Shown: positions 43,840 to 52,703, counted from the stretch's first letter. The stretch: 64,000 nt of DNA from Streptomyces sp. RB17 (GCF_009604455.1 NZ_WEGL01000006.1:496001-560000), one strand, 5' to 3'. Program-made: numbers and translations. Notes: a model not told the origin generated them from the letters alone.

Positions 43840-44211
43840 ATGGCACACATGGAGCGGTCGCATCCGGAAGCCGTCATGGTGGAGATCAGTGGTTCCAAGG
43901 AGGACGCCCGCCTCGTCTTCGACGCGCTGAGCTCCTGCTTCGCGTCCGACCGGGGCGCGGACGAGATCCCGCAGCAGCTCCACGAGGTCCGGCCGATGGT
44001 GTGGCTCGGCACGTACGACGTCGCGGACGCCCGGGGGCCGGCCTGCCCGCCGGTCCACCTCGACGCGTCCGTCCAGGCGGACGTCCAGGGCGGTTACTGG
44101 GCCGTGGACCGGTTCCGGCACACCCTGGACTCGATCTTCACCGTCGAGGAGACCTGCACGGCCTCCGGCGACCAGGAGCGGGACCTGCATCTGCGGCTGA
44201 CCAGCCGCTGA
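43840..44211 (+). CDS. Small conserved-type protein, unknown function
   Basis: 123 aa, ATG 43840 with AAAGGAG upstream. Acidic, soluble, one predicted alpha/beta domain (VMVEISGSKEDARLVFDALS; DRFRHTLDSIFTVEETCTA). No recognised motif. Stands alone and is followed by a strong terminator. Confidence 0.65.
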   Translation: MAHMERSHPEAVMVEISGSKEDARLVFDALSSCFASDRGADEIPQQLHEVRPMVWLGTYDVADARGPACPPVHLDASVQADVQGGYWAVDRFRHTLDSIFTVEETCTASGDQERDLHLRLTSR

Positions 44212-44234
44212 CCCTCGCGCGGTCCTGCGGCAGC

Positions 44235-44263
44235 GCCCCGGCCGGCGCCTGACCGGCCGGGGC
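44235..44263 (+). terminator. GC-rich terminator after the 123-aa gene
   Basis: GCCCCGGCCGG pairs perfectly with CCGGCCGGGGC across a 7-nt loop, 24 bp after the stop. Confidence 0.7.
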
Positions 44264-44352
44264 GTACTGTGCCTCGCCGTCGCCGAAGGGCCAGTCGGCG
44301 GACGTGTTCTCGGTGACGGTGACGACGACATTGCGCTGCCGACGAAGGGCAT
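44250..44352 (-). pseudogene. Tautomerase-family stub
   Basis: Minus strand: a good ribosome site (GAAAGGAC) and ATG-CCC-TTC, giving the MPF start of 4-OT-type tautomerases. This is followed, one base out of frame, by RNVVVTVTENTSADWPFGDG and EAQYAP, the typical C-terminal end of Tautomerase_2 proteins (DWSFGxGxAQYA). The roughly 100 central codons are missing. It reads as a deletion remnant, not a gene. Confidence 0.55.
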
Positions 44353-44392
44353 GGTGAGCGTCCTTTCGGGGCAGCCATCGGTCGATGTTGAC

Positions 44393-44412
44393 TGTACATA
44401 CTAGTAGTTACA
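44393..44412. promoter_or_regulatory. Imperfect palindrome around TACTAGTA
   Basis: TGTACATACTAGTAGTTACA has a perfect 8-bp core with flanking TGTA/TACA, in an AT-rich stretch upstream of the dienoyl-CoA reductase gene and of the tautomerase stub. TTGACT (44388-44393) abuts it. Possible operator. Confidence 0.4.
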
Positions 44413-44442
44413 GAGTGGTCGGTGTCACTCCCTCCACGGTTG

Positions 44443-44456
44443 TGCAACTAGTTGCA
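44443..44456. promoter_or_regulatory. Perfect palindromic operator candidate
   Basis: TGCAACTAGTTGCA, a perfect 14-bp palindrome 58 bp upstream of the dienoyl-CoA reductase start. The PadR regulator encoded after that gene is the obvious candidate binder. Confidence 0.5.
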
Positions 44457-44513
44457 TAAACCCTTGGGTTTCCCCTACAACAAGAGGCGACGACACCGCG
44501 CACGGAGGGCCCG

Positions 44514-46529
44514 ATGAGCCGTTACCCCCATCTGATGACCCCGCTCGACCTGGGCTTCACCACCCTGCCCAACCGCGTGCTCATGGGCTCCATGCACGTC
44601 GGCCTGGAGGAGGCCGAGCGTGGCTTCGAGCGGATGGCGGCGTTCTACGCGGCCCGCGCCCGCGGCGGCGTGGGTCTCATCGTCACCGGCGGCATCGCGC
44701 CCAACGAGGAGGGCCGGCCGTACGAGGGCGGCGCCAAGCTCACCACCGAGGCGGAGGCCGAACAGCACAGGGTGGTCACCGAGGCCGTGCACCGCGAGGG
44801 CGGCCGGATCGCGATGCAGATCCTGCACTTCGGCCGGTACGCCTACCACCAGGACCTCGTCGCACCCAGCCCCCTGCAGGCGCCGATCAGCCCCTTCGTG
44901 CCGCGCGAGCTGTCCGACGCCGACGTCGAGCGGACCGTCGACGACTATGCCCGCGCCGCCCGGCTCGCCCGGCAGGCCGGGTACGACGGCGTGGAGATCA
45001 TGGGCTCCGAGGGCTACCTCATCAACGAGTTCATCGCCCGCCAGACCAACCGGCGTACGGACCGTTGGGGCGGCTCCTACGAGAACCGGATGCGCTTCCC
45101 CGTCGAGATCGTCAAGCGGGTGCGCGAGGCCGTCGGCGAGGACTTCATCGTCATCTACCGGCTCTCCATGCTCGACCTGGTCCCGGGCGGCTCCTCCCTG
45201 GACGAGGTGATCACCCTCGGCAAGGCGGTCGAGGCCGCCGGGGCGACGATCATCAACACCGGCATCGGCTGGCACGAGGCCCGCATCCCCACCATCGCCA
45301 CCTCCGTCCCGCGCGGCGCCTACACCTGGGTCACCAAGAAGCTCATGGGCGAGGTGTCCGTGCCGCTGGTGACCACCAACCGCATCAACACCCCGGAGCT
45401 GGCCGAGGAGTTGCTGGCCGGCGGGTACGCCGACATGGTCTCCATGGCCCGCCCGATGCTCGCCGACCCCGAGTTCGTGGCCAAGGCCGCCGCCGGTACA
45501 CCCGAGGCCATCAACACCTGCATCGGCTGCAACCAGGCCTGCCTCGACCACACCTTCAGCGGCCGGATCACCTCCTGCCTGGTCAACCCGCGTGCCTGCC
45601 ACGAGACCGAGCTGGTGCTCGCCCCGACCCGGCTGAAGAAGCGCGTCGCCGTCGTCGGCGCGGGACCGGCGGGCCTGGCCTGCGCGGTGAGCGCCGCGGA
45701 GCGCGGCCACGAGGTCACGCTCTTCGATGCCGCGAGCGAGGTCGGCGGCCAGCTCAACGTCGCCCGCAAGGTCCCCGGCAAGCAGGAGTTCGACGAGACG
45801 CTGCGCTACTTCCGCCACCAGCTCGACGCGCACGGGGTCGACGTACGCCTCGGCACCTGGGTCACCGCCGAGTCCGTCGCCGGATACGACGAGGTCGTGG
45901 TCGCCACGGGTGTCACCCCGCGCACCCCGGACATCCCCGGCGTCGACCACCCCCGCGTCGTCGGCTACCTGGACGTGCTGCGCGACGGCGCTCCCGTCGG
46001 CGACCGGGTCGCCGTCCTCGGCGCGGGCGGCATCGGCTTCGACGTCGCCGAGTACCTCACCGACGGCGGGGACAAGGCGAGCGAGGACCCCGAGACGTAC
46101 TTCCGCGCCTGGGGCGTCGACATGGACTACCGGACGCCGGGCGGCCTCGCCGCGCCGCAGCGGCCCACCGCGCCCCGCGAGGTCCACCTGCTCCAGCGCA
46201 AGACCACCAAGGTCGGCGGCGGTCTCGGCAAGACCACCGGCTGGATCCACCGCACCGAGCTGAAGCACCGCGGCGTGACCATGGTCCCGGGCGTGCGCTA
46301 CGACCGGATCGACGACGCCGGCCTGCACATCACCGTCGGCGAGGAGAGCACGGTGCTGGAGGTCGACACGGTGGTCCTGTGCACCGGCCAGGAGCCGCGC
46401 CGCGACCTGTACGAGGAGCTGGCCGCCGCCGGGCGCAGCGTCCATCTGATCGGCGGCGCGGACGTCGCGGCCGAGCTGGACGCCAAGCGGGCCATCAAGC
46501 AGGGCACGGAGCTGGCGGCGGCGCTGTAG
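44514..46529 (+). CDS. fadH: NADPH-dependent 2,4-dienoyl-CoA reductase (FadH/OYE family)
   Basis: 671-aa flavin/iron-sulfur enzyme that reduces 2,4-dienoyl-CoA during unsaturated fatty acid oxidation. The N-terminal old-yellow-enzyme barrel (GIAPNEEGRPYEGGA, EIMGSEGYLINEF, RTDRWGGSYENR) is followed by the 4Fe-4S cysteines CIGCNQACLD...C and then FAD- and NADPH-binding Rossmann domains (VVGAGPAGLACAVSAAERGH, VLGAGGIGFDVAEYL). Full length. Followed by a PadR gene on the same strand. Confidence 0.93.
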   Translation: MSRYPHLMTPLDLGFTTLPNRVLMGSMHVGLEEAERGFERMAAFYAARARGGVGLIVTGGIAPNEEGRPYEGGAKLTTEAEAEQHRVVTEAVHREGGRIAMQILHFGRYAYHQDLVAPSPLQAPISPFVPRELSDADVERTVDDYARAARLARQAGYDGVEIMGSEGYLINEFIARQTNRRTDRWGGSYENRMRFPVEIVKRVREAVGEDFIVIYRLSMLDLVPGGSSLDEVITLGKAVEAAGATIINTGIGWHEARIPTIATSVPRGAYTWVTKKLMGEVSVPLVTTNRINTPELAEELLAGGYADMVSMARPMLADPEFVAKAAAGTPEAINTCIGCNQACLDHTFSGRITSCLVNPRACHETELVLAPTRLKKRVAVVGAGPAGLACAVSAAERGHEVTLFDAASEVGGQLNVARKVPGKQEFDETLRYFRHQLDAHGVDVRLGTWVTAESVAGYDEVVVATGVTPRTPDIPGVDHPRVVGYLDVLRDGAPVGDRVAVLGAGGIGFDVAEYLTDGGDKASEDPETYFRAWGVDMDYRTPGGLAAPQRPTAPREVHLLQRKTTKVGGGLGKTTGWIHRTELKHRGVTMVPGVRYDRIDDAGLHITVGEESTVLEVDTVVLCTGQEPRRDLYEELAAAGRSVHLIGGADVAAELDAKRAIKQGTELAAAL

Positions 46530-46560
46530 GTGCCGTAGGGGCGATCCCTAGGATGAGGCC

Positions 46561-47106
46561 ATGTCACTCCCGCACGCGATCCTCACCGCCCTGCTGGAAA
46601 AGCCGTCGTCGGGGCTGGAGCTGACCCGCCGGTTCGACAAGTCGATCGGCTACTTCTGGTCCGCGACGCACCAGCAGATCTATCGCGAGCTGGGGAGGCT
46701 GGAGGCCGAGGGCCTCATCCGCACCCTGCCGGCTCAGGCGCCGGCCCGAGGGCAGAAGAAGAGCTACGAGGTCCTGCCCGCGGGCCGTGCCGAACTGGCC
46801 CGCTGGGCCGCCGCCGCCCAGGATCCCAAGCCGCTGCGGGACACACTGCTGCTGCGGCTGCGCGCCGCGGCAGTGGTCGGCACGGCGGGTCTGGAGGCCG
46901 ACCTGCACCGCCATCTGGAGCTGCACCGGCGGCAGTTGGCCGAGTACCAGGAGATCGAGAAGCGCGACTTCCCGCCGGACCGGGACGCCCCAGAGGACCG
47001 GCTGCGCCATCTCGTGCTGCGGGCCGGCATCGACCTGGAGACCTTCTGGACCCAGTGGCTCACCCACGCCCTCGCGGAGTTCACCGAACTGCCCGGGGCC
47101 GACTGA
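46561..47106 (+). CDS. PadR-family transcription regulator
   Basis: 181 aa with the PadR winged helix (LPHAILTALLEKPSSGLELT, HQQIYRELGRLEAEGLI) and C-terminal Vir_act_alpha_C-type helices. It lies 31 bp after fadH and probably controls the fadH promoter through the palindromes at 44393-44456. Confidence 0.9.
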   Translation: MSLPHAILTALLEKPSSGLELTRRFDKSIGYFWSATHQQIYRELGRLEAEGLIRTLPAQAPARGQKKSYEVLPAGRAELARWAAAAQDPKPLRDTLLLRLRAAAVVGTAGLEADLHRHLELHRRQLAEYQEIEKRDFPPDRDAPEDRLRHLVLRAGIDLETFWTQWLTHALAEFTELPGAD

Positions 47107-47127
47107 GCCGGGTCCGCCCTCGGCCTT

Positions 47128-47691
47128 TCAGAGCCGGTACGGCTTCGAACGCCGGCGCAGATACCAGCCCGTGGCGATCGCTCCCGTGCCCACCACGGCC
47201 GCGCCGATGCCGAGCGTCAGCGGGCCGTGGTCCCTGACGGCACCGCCCAGGCCGCCGAGCACACCCCGGGACGGCGCCGGCGAGGAGGTCAGGGCGGCCG
47301 CCGAAGGGGCCGTCGAGGCGGTCATCGGCCGCGAGCCGGACGGGACGATCACCGTCTGGGTGCCCGCGGTGCTGCCGCTTGAGCAGACCACGGCCACGGT
47401 GTACGTCCCCGGGCTCACTCCCGACCAGGCCGCGGACTGGCTGCCCGACGTGCCCGCCAGAGCCGCGTGCCGGCCGCGGGAGAAGTTCGCCTGCTTGCCG
47501 GCGAGCAGGGCCGCGTTGCCCCAGCTGCCGTTGATCTCGGAGCACGCGCTGGTGACCACCGAGACGGTGGACCCGGTGGTGCTGACGGAGATGCCCGAGG
47601 CCGCGGCGGACGGTCCGGCGAGGGCGGCCGGGAGCGCCACGGCGGCCGCGAGGGTCAGACCGTAGCGGACGAGGAGTCGCGAGGTGTCCAT
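47128..47691 (-). CDS. Surface-anchored secreted protein
   Basis: 187 aa: signal peptide (RYGLTLAAAVALPAALAGPS AAA region, cleavage near 31), a mature Ser/Gly/Thr-rich beta domain with two Cys (TSACSEINGSWGN; AVVCSSGSTAG), a Pro/Ala/Ser linker and a C-terminal helix (LTLGIGAAVVGTGAIATGWY) ending in RRRSKPYRL. This is a membrane-anchored cell-surface layout without a sortase motif. Function unknown. Convergent with padR. Confidence 0.75.
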   Translation of the reverse strand: MDTSRLLVRYGLTLAAAVALPAALAGPSAAASGISVSTTGSTVSVVTSACSEINGSWGNAALLAGKQANFSRGRHAALAGTSGSQSAAWSGVSPGTYTVAVVCSSGSTAGTQTVIVPSGSRPMTASTAPSAAALTSSPAPSRGVLGGLGGAVRDHGPLTLGIGAAVVGTGAIATGWYLRRRSKPYRL

Positions 47692-47821
47692 GGGCAGCAG
47701 CCAACGCGGCTGCGGGGGTGCGCGCACGTGGGGGGCACCCGGACAGGTGACGGTGTTCTGCGGCCGGAGGAGAGCGGGCCTGCTCGTCCGCCGGGATCCG
47801 TCCGCTGGCGGGTGCGGGCCG

Positions 47822-47875
47822 TCTTGGGTTGGGCGCGCAGTTCCCGGCGCCCCTGGGCTGGCTGCCGTCACCGGC
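47822..47875. repeat. Degenerate copy of the dispersed GCGCAGTTCCC repeat
   Basis: GGGCGCGCAGTTCCCGGCGCCCCTGG lies between two minus-strand genes and matches the core of the elements at 3411-3467 and 11876-11933, with decay of the hairpin half. Confidence 0.5.
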
Positions 47876-47895
47876 GTCAGGAGGTCGCCCCCGGG

Positions 47896-48870
47896 TCACC
47901 CGCCCGTCGTCACCGTCCGCTCCGGCGACCAGCCTCCCCAAGTGCCGTCCGGCAGCCTCGCCCGCAGCCGCACCCGGTGTTCCTCTCCGGCGGTCCGGCC
48001 GACGTAGAAGCTGTGGCTCGACCGGCCGCGCGGGGGCGCGCCGCCCCACACCAGCGAGGTGGTTGCCGTGCCGTCGAGCCGGATCTGGTACTCGGTGATC
48101 AGCCCGTCCGTGCGCGGGGGGTCCCAGGACAGGTCGAGGTAGTACGCCCCGCCGGCCCGGTGGGTCGTCGCGGTGAAGCCGGTGGGCGCGGTGTCCCGGC
48201 CGTCGTCGGTGCCCGGGGTCGTGAGGCGGACCGGGGCGCCGGCGGGTGAGAGGTTGTCGGCGGCGTCGCGGGACCGCACCGTGAAGACGTAGCCGGTGCC
48301 GGGGCGCAGTCCGGTGACCACGGCCGCGGTCTGGTTCCCGCCGACGCTGTGGATCTTCGCCCCGCCCTGGTACACGTCGTAGGACACCACGCCGCGGTCG
48401 TCCCGGGACGCGCCCCAGGACAGCTGGACCTCCCGGGCGCCGAGCACCCGCCCGGCGGGATGCGACGGCCGGGTGGGCGCCGAGCGGTCCGCCGCCACCC
48501 TGGCCGGGGTCCGCGCCCGCACCGCACGGCTCGGCGGCCCGAGCCGCCCCTCGGTGTCCCGGGCCCGCACGGTGAAGGCATACACGGTGGACGGCCTGAG
48601 CCTGGTGACGTCCACCATGTGCTGCGAACCCGGCACGTCCTCCACCTTCGTGGTTCCGCGATACACCTCGTACCTGCGGATGCCCGGGCCGTCCGGCACC
48701 GCGTTCCACATCACGTGCACGCTGTCGGCGCTGCCCGCCTGCGCGGTGACCCCGGTCGGAGCGCCGGGCGCCCGGCCCTCGTCGCCTTCGTCGGCCTGGC
48801 TCCAGGCGCAGGACGCGACCAGCAGCAGGGCCCCGCAGACCGGCACGAGAGGCCACAGAACGCGTCGCAC
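47896..48870 (-). CDS. Fibronectin type III lipoprotein
   Basis: 324 aa. Lipoprotein signal LLLVASC (lipobox Cys21), then three FN3 repeats (about 35-120, 130-220, 225-322), each with the YxVYxG and GLRPGTxYxFTVRxRD pattern. Attached to the outer face of the membrane. FN3 arrays in Streptomyces often belong to glycoside hydrolases, but no catalytic domain is present here. Confidence 0.88.
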   Translation of the reverse strand: MRRVLWPLVPVCGALLLVASCAWSQADEGDEGRAPGAPTGVTAQAGSADSVHVMWNAVPDGPGIRRYEVYRGTTKVEDVPGSQHMVDVTRLRPSTVYAFTVRARDTEGRLGPPSRAVRARTPARVAADRSAPTRPSHPAGRVLGAREVQLSWGASRDDRGVVSYDVYQGGAKIHSVGGNQTAAVVTGLRPGTGYVFTVRSRDAADNLSPAGAPVRLTTPGTDDGRDTAPTGFTATTHRAGGAYYLDLSWDPPRTDGLITEYQIRLDGTATTSLVWGGAPPRGRSSHSFYVGRTAGEEHRVRLRARLPDGTWGGWSPERTVTTGG

Positions 48871-49309
48871 GGCTCTGCCTCCCCGGGGCCGGCGGCATGG
48901 GCATCGTCACGTAAAGGTCCGGACCAATATGGCGCGGCGGAAGGCGGCGCGGCAAGAGGGCCGCATGGGTGACCTGTGGGGGCCTGGGTTGGTGACCATG
49001 CCGGGACGTTTCGTATGCTGAGGCTTCCCAGGGCTGAACTTCCCGAGAGGGCAGGGGAGTTCATGCCGCCGGCGCGGACACGCTGTCGTCGCCGAAGCCG
49101 CGCCGACACGGGCGGCCGGGGGGTCCGGGGCGGGTTTCGCTCCGGACCCCCGGCCCCTGTTGTCCCGCACCCGTCCTCGTATTCCCTCATCAGACGTCAG
49201 AAGCGTGCTCCATCCAGCCCCTTCCGGGCCGCACGTACGCCCGGGTGAGCGGGCCCGCACCACAGTGTGCTGGATGTCCGCCCGTTCCCGACGAGAGGGT
49301 TCCCTGATC
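48871..49309. other. Intergenic region with a strong hairpin
   Basis: 439 bp without a supported gene. It holds an inverted repeat GAACTTCCC/GGGGAGTTC (about 49034-49063) and a strong hairpin CCGGGGGGTCCGG/CCGGACCCCCGG (49116-49153) that can terminate a plus-strand transcript, and CGTATGCTGAG-type promoter-like sequence near 49012. Short open frames here lack coding character. Confidence 0.5.
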
Positions 49310-50074
49310 GTGCGTGTCCCGTCGCTGACGCCAGCTCTGGCCGGCGTCGCCCTGCTCGCCCCGGCCGCACTGAACGCCCCTGCCGCACTGAACGCCCCCG
49401 CCGACGCCCCTGCCGCGCTGACCCCCCCGGCCGCAGCCGTCCCGCGCGCAGCCGCCCCGCCTCCGGAACGGCACCCGGCCCGCAGCAAGGGCGCGGTGGC
49501 CGCCACCGACCTGCTGGCCCGGCTGGGCGCATGCCACCAGATCTCCCGCGGCCGGTACCGTACCGACGCCGGCAGACCCGCGACCGTACGCGTCTGCGGC
49601 ACCCGGGACGCCGTCTTCTGGAAGGCCGACCTGGACATCGACTGCGACGGACGGTCCACCGCCCGCTGCAACCGCCGTACCGACCCGCAGTTCGCCGGCA
49701 TGACCGCCTACCAGCAGTCCGACGGCCGCCATCTCAACGCCGAGACCCTTCCCTACATCGTCGTCCCGGCCCCCAGCCGCATCTGGAACCCCCGCAAACA
49801 CGGTGTACGCGGCGGCTCGGTCGCCGCCGTCGTCTACCGGGGCCGGGTGCAGTACGCCGTGGTCGGCGACACCGGTCCGCGCGACCTCATCGGCGAGGCC
49901 TCCTACGCCACCGGCCGGGCCCTCGGCATCCCGGCCGACCCGCGCGACGGCGGGGTGCCCTCCGGGGTCACCTACATCGTCTTCAAGCACTCCCGCCTGC
50001 ACCGCATCGAGGACCACATGGCGGCCGTGGCCGCGGGAACGCGACTGGCCAGGCTGTTCGTCGCGAGCAGATGA
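49310..50074 (+). CDS. GH75 chitosanase-like secreted protein
   Basis: 254 aa from GTG 49310; a longer frame from ATG 49274 is possible. Signal peptide VRVPSLTPALAGVALLAPAA with a short Ala/Pro repeat after it. The mature domain matches glycoside hydrolase family 75: ADLDIDCDG with the catalytic-region Asp residues, ETLPYIVVPAPS, and VVGDTGPRDLIGEASYATG. Hydrolysis of chitosan is the known family activity. ATG/GTG choice is the only weak point. Confidence 0.85.
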   Translation: MRVPSLTPALAGVALLAPAALNAPAALNAPADAPAALTPPAAAVPRAAAPPPERHPARSKGAVAATDLLARLGACHQISRGRYRTDAGRPATVRVCGTRDAVFWKADLDIDCDGRSTARCNRRTDPQFAGMTAYQQSDGRHLNAETLPYIVVPAPSRIWNPRKHGVRGGSVAAVVYRGRVQYAVVGDTGPRDLIGEASYATGRALGIPADPRDGGVPSGVTYIVFKHSRLHRIEDHMAAVAAGTRLARLFVASR

Positions 50075-50096
50075 CCAGCCGGCCCCCGTGGCCGGG

Positions 50097-50507
50097 TCAC
50101 ACCTTGCGGTAGGCGTACGCCTCCGTCGCCGCGGCCTCCACCGCGTCCAGGTCTGCCCCGGTGGCGGCGGTGACCACCGCCGCCACCGCGCCCTCGACGA
50201 ACGGCGCGTCCACCAGGCGGGTGCCGTCCGGCAGTTCGTCGCCCTCGGCGATCAACGCCTTCACGGTGAGTACGGCACTGCCGAGATCGGTGAGCACCGC
50301 CACTCCGGCGCCCCGGTCCACCGAGGCGGCCGCCGCGGAGATCAGCTCGGCGCTGGTGCCCAGCCCGCCGCCCTCGGTGCCGCCCGCCGGGGCCACGGGC
50401 ACCGCCGAGGCTCCGCCGGCCAGGCCCTTCGCCAACTCGGCGACCGAGGCCGCCACTGCGGCGCTGTGCGACACCAGCACGATCCCGACCACCTTCGCGT
50501 CACTCAC
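50097..50507 (-). CDS. dhaM: Dihydroxyacetone kinase phosphotransfer subunit DhaM
   Basis: 136-aa PTS EIIA-mannose-type protein. The phospho-His is in VGIVLVSHSAAVA near the N-terminus. It passes phosphate from HPr to ADP bound on DhaL. GTG 50507 overlaps the dhaL stop. Only the EIIA domain is present, as in other actinobacteria. Confidence 0.92.
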   Translation of the reverse strand: MSDAKVVGIVLVSHSAAVAASVAELAKGLAGGASAVPVAPAGGTEGGGLGTSAELISAAAASVDRGAGVAVLTDLGSAVLTVKALIAEGDELPDGTRLVDAPFVEGAVAAVVTAATGADLDAVEAAATEAYAYRKV

Positions 50508-51109
50508 CGTCCGCCCTCCGCGGCCTCTTCCAGCCCGGCGATGAGCAGCGCCGACGAGGTCGCCCCCGGGTCCTGGTGGCCGATGCTGCGCTCGCCGAGA
50601 TAGCTGGCCCGGCCCTTGCGGGCCTGCAGCGGTGTGGTGGCCACCGCGCCCTCCTCGGCGGCGGCCCGCGCGGCGGGGAAGCCGTCGCCGAGCGCGTCCA
50701 CGGCCGGCACCAGGGCATCGATCATCGTCTTGTCGCCGGGGGCCGCCCCGCCCAGCGCCATCACCCCGTCCACGCCCGCGCGCAGCGCCTCGGCGAGCTG
50801 CTCCTCGCTGACCTCGGCGGCGTCGCCGAGAGCCTTGCCGGTGCGGCGCAGCAGGGTGCCGTACAGCGGCCCGGACGCGCCGCCGACCGTGGAGATGAGC
50901 TGTCGCCCGGCGAGCACCAGGACCGCGCCCGGGGTGTCCGGCACCTCCTTCTCCAGGGCGGTCGCCACGGCCGTGAAGCCGCGCTGCAGATTGCTGCCGT
51001 GGTCGGCGTCCCCGATGGCCGAGTCGAGGTCGGTGAGCCGCTCCGCCTCGCGGTTCACGGACGCGGCGGTCGCCGCCATCCAACGGCGGAAGAAGTCGGC
51101 GTCGAGCAC
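50504..51109 (-). CDS. dhaL: Dihydroxyacetone kinase ADP-binding subunit DhaL
   Basis: 201 aa, all-helical barrel with the Mg-nucleotide motif AIGDADHGSNLQRG and TVGGASGPLYGT, GDKTMIDAL. ADP stays bound and is rephosphorylated by DhaM. 67 bp after dhaK. Confidence 0.94.
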   Translation of the reverse strand: MLDADFFRRWMAATAASVNREAERLTDLDSAIGDADHGSNLQRGFTAVATALEKEVPDTPGAVLVLAGRQLISTVGGASGPLYGTLLRRTGKALGDAAEVSEEQLAEALRAGVDGVMALGGAAPGDKTMIDALVPAVDALGDGFPAARAAAEEGAVATTPLQARKGRASYLGERSIGHQDPGATSSALLIAGLEEAAEGGR

Positions 51110-51176
51110 TGGATCTCCTTGCGTGGTAGGGATGTTGACCGGCGTGCTGCGGGTGGTGGTCGCCTCCTCCGCCGTA

Positions 51177-52169
51177 TCACATCCCCCACCGCAGTGCGGG
51201 AGTCCTCACCGGCGCGTCCCACAGTCGCAGCAGTTCCTCATCGACCTGACAGAGCGTCACCGATGCGCCCGCCATGTCCAGCGAGGTGACGTAGTTGCCG
51301 ACGAGCGTGCGGGCCACGGCGACACCGCGCTCCCGAAGCACCCGCTGCACCTCGGCGTTGAAGCCGTACAGCTCCAGCAGCGGGGTGGCGCCCATGCCGT
51401 TGACCAGCACCAGCACGGGGCTGCGCGGGGGCATGTCCTCCAGGATCGCGTTCACCGCGAAGTCGGCGATCTCCCCGGAGGTCATCATCGGCCGCCGCTC
51501 CCGGCCCGGCTCGCCGTGGATGCCGATGCCCAACTCCAGTTCGCCGTCGGGCAGATCGAAGGTGGGACTGCCCTTCGCCGGGGTCGTACAGGCGCTGAGC
51601 GCGACACCGAAACTCCGGGAGTTCTCGTTCACCTGACGTCCGATGGACTCGACCCGCTCCAGCGGCTGCCCCTCGGCCGCGGCGGCACCCGCGATCTTCT
51701 CCACGAACAGCGTCGCACCGGTGCCGCGCCGCCCGGCCGTGTAGAGGCTGTCCGTGACCGCCACATCATCATTGACCAGCACCTTGGCGACCTGGATGCC
51801 CTCGTCCTCGGCCAGTTCGGCCGCCATGTCGAAGTTGAGCACGTCGCCGGTGTAGTTCTTCACGACGAACAGCACGCCGGCGCCGCTGTCCACGGCCGCC
51901 GCGGCCCGCGCCATCTGGTCCGGCACCGGGGAGGTGAACACCTCTCCGGGACAGGCGGCGGAGAGCATGCCCGGGCCGACGAACCCGCCGTGCAGCGGCT
52001 CGTGCCCCGACCCGCCACCGGACACCAGCGCGACCTGACCGGCCACCGGGGCGTCCCGGCGGACGATCACCCGGTTCTCCACGTCCACGGTCAGATCGGG
52101 ATACGCGGCCGCCATCCCGCGCAGCGCGTCCGCCACGACGGTCTCCGGCACGTTGATCAGCATCCTCAT
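51177..52169 (-). CDS. dhaK: Dihydroxyacetone kinase substrate-binding subunit DhaK
   Basis: 330 aa. Binds dihydroxyacetone covalently as a hemiaminal at H218 (IGIHGEPG); GGGSGHEPLHGGFVGPGML is the family signature. ATG 52169 has GAGGAG. With DhaL and DhaM it forms the PTS-dependent kinase that makes dihydroxyacetone phosphate. No DhaR-type regulator is adjacent. Confidence 0.95.
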   Translation of the reverse strand: MRMLINVPETVVADALRGMAAAYPDLTVDVENRVIVRRDAPVAGQVALVSGGGSGHEPLHGGFVGPGMLSAACPGEVFTSPVPDQMARAAAAVDSGAGVLFVVKNYTGDVLNFDMAAELAEDEGIQVAKVLVNDDVAVTDSLYTAGRRGTGATLFVEKIAGAAAAEGQPLERVESIGRQVNENSRSFGVALSACTTPAKGSPTFDLPDGELELGIGIHGEPGRERRPMMTSGEIADFAVNAILEDMPPRSPVLVLVNGMGATPLLELYGFNAEVQRVLRERGVAVARTLVGNYVTSLDMAGASVTLCQVDEELLRLWDAPVRTPALRWGM

Positions 52170-52508
52170 GGGTGTCTCCTCGGGAGCTTGGCGCGTGCGC
52201 TCAGGACCTGTGTCTTCCCAGGTCACTGGCGCTGACTCAGTGCTGACTACGGTGACGAGGCGTCAGGTGCTGACGGCCGCCCGGTGGAGGTGGCCGCCCG
52301 CCCTGTCTACTGGAAGTATCGACCTTGTGGCAGCGAAGGTCACCTGCGACCGTGCGGCTTTACGGTGCGTGACATCGAGGCGACCGAGAATGCTCACCGT
52401 CTGCATGCGGACGCTTTATCGGTGCGGGACGGTGAGCGGCATCGCTCTGGTGGGTGATCAGCCGGCAGACGGCCGCGTCCTCGGCCTTGCACCCGTTCGG
52501 AGGCGGCC

Positions 52509-52703
52509 ATGAGCCACGACGTGGCATCGGGCGCCGGCCGGCAGTGCGCCGGCCGCCAGTGTGCCGGCCGCCTGCGCGCGTGCCGCCTGTGCGCCGGCCG
52601 CCCGTGCGCCGAGCGTCGGACGGTCGATGCGGCCTTCCGCTCCTGGCGGTCGCCCCCGGCGGCAGGCCTCGACCTCAACCGGGGCCTCGGTCCACCGAGT
52701 TGA
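52509..52703 (+). CDS. Possible small Cys-rich protein
   Basis: 64 codons with a good ribosome site (GGAGG, 6 nt before ATG 52509). Its first half is five pentapeptide units such as AGRQC-AGRQC-AGRLR-ACRLC-AGRPC, with several Cys. Third-position GC bias is not decisive because the repeat is GC-rich in every frame. Could be a real small protein or just a repeat tract; low confidence. Confidence 0.25.
   Translation: MSHDVASGAGRQCAGRQCAGRLRACRLCAGRPCAERRTVDAAFRSWRSPPAAGLDLNRGLGPPS
52534..52608. repeat. Five 15-bp imperfect tandem repeats
   Basis: Units of the form CCGGCCGCCAGTGTG, head to tail, between divergent dhaK and the ABC exporter gene. Confidence 0.75.

Noticed and set aside
44475..46445. 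656-codon minus-strand open frame opposite fadH, and similar long antisense frames opposite the permease (9239-10915), aspA and PP2C genes
   Set aside because: They mirror the codon bias of the real gene on the other strand, have no ribosome sites, and are made of low-complexity Gly/Arg/Asp/Val sequence.
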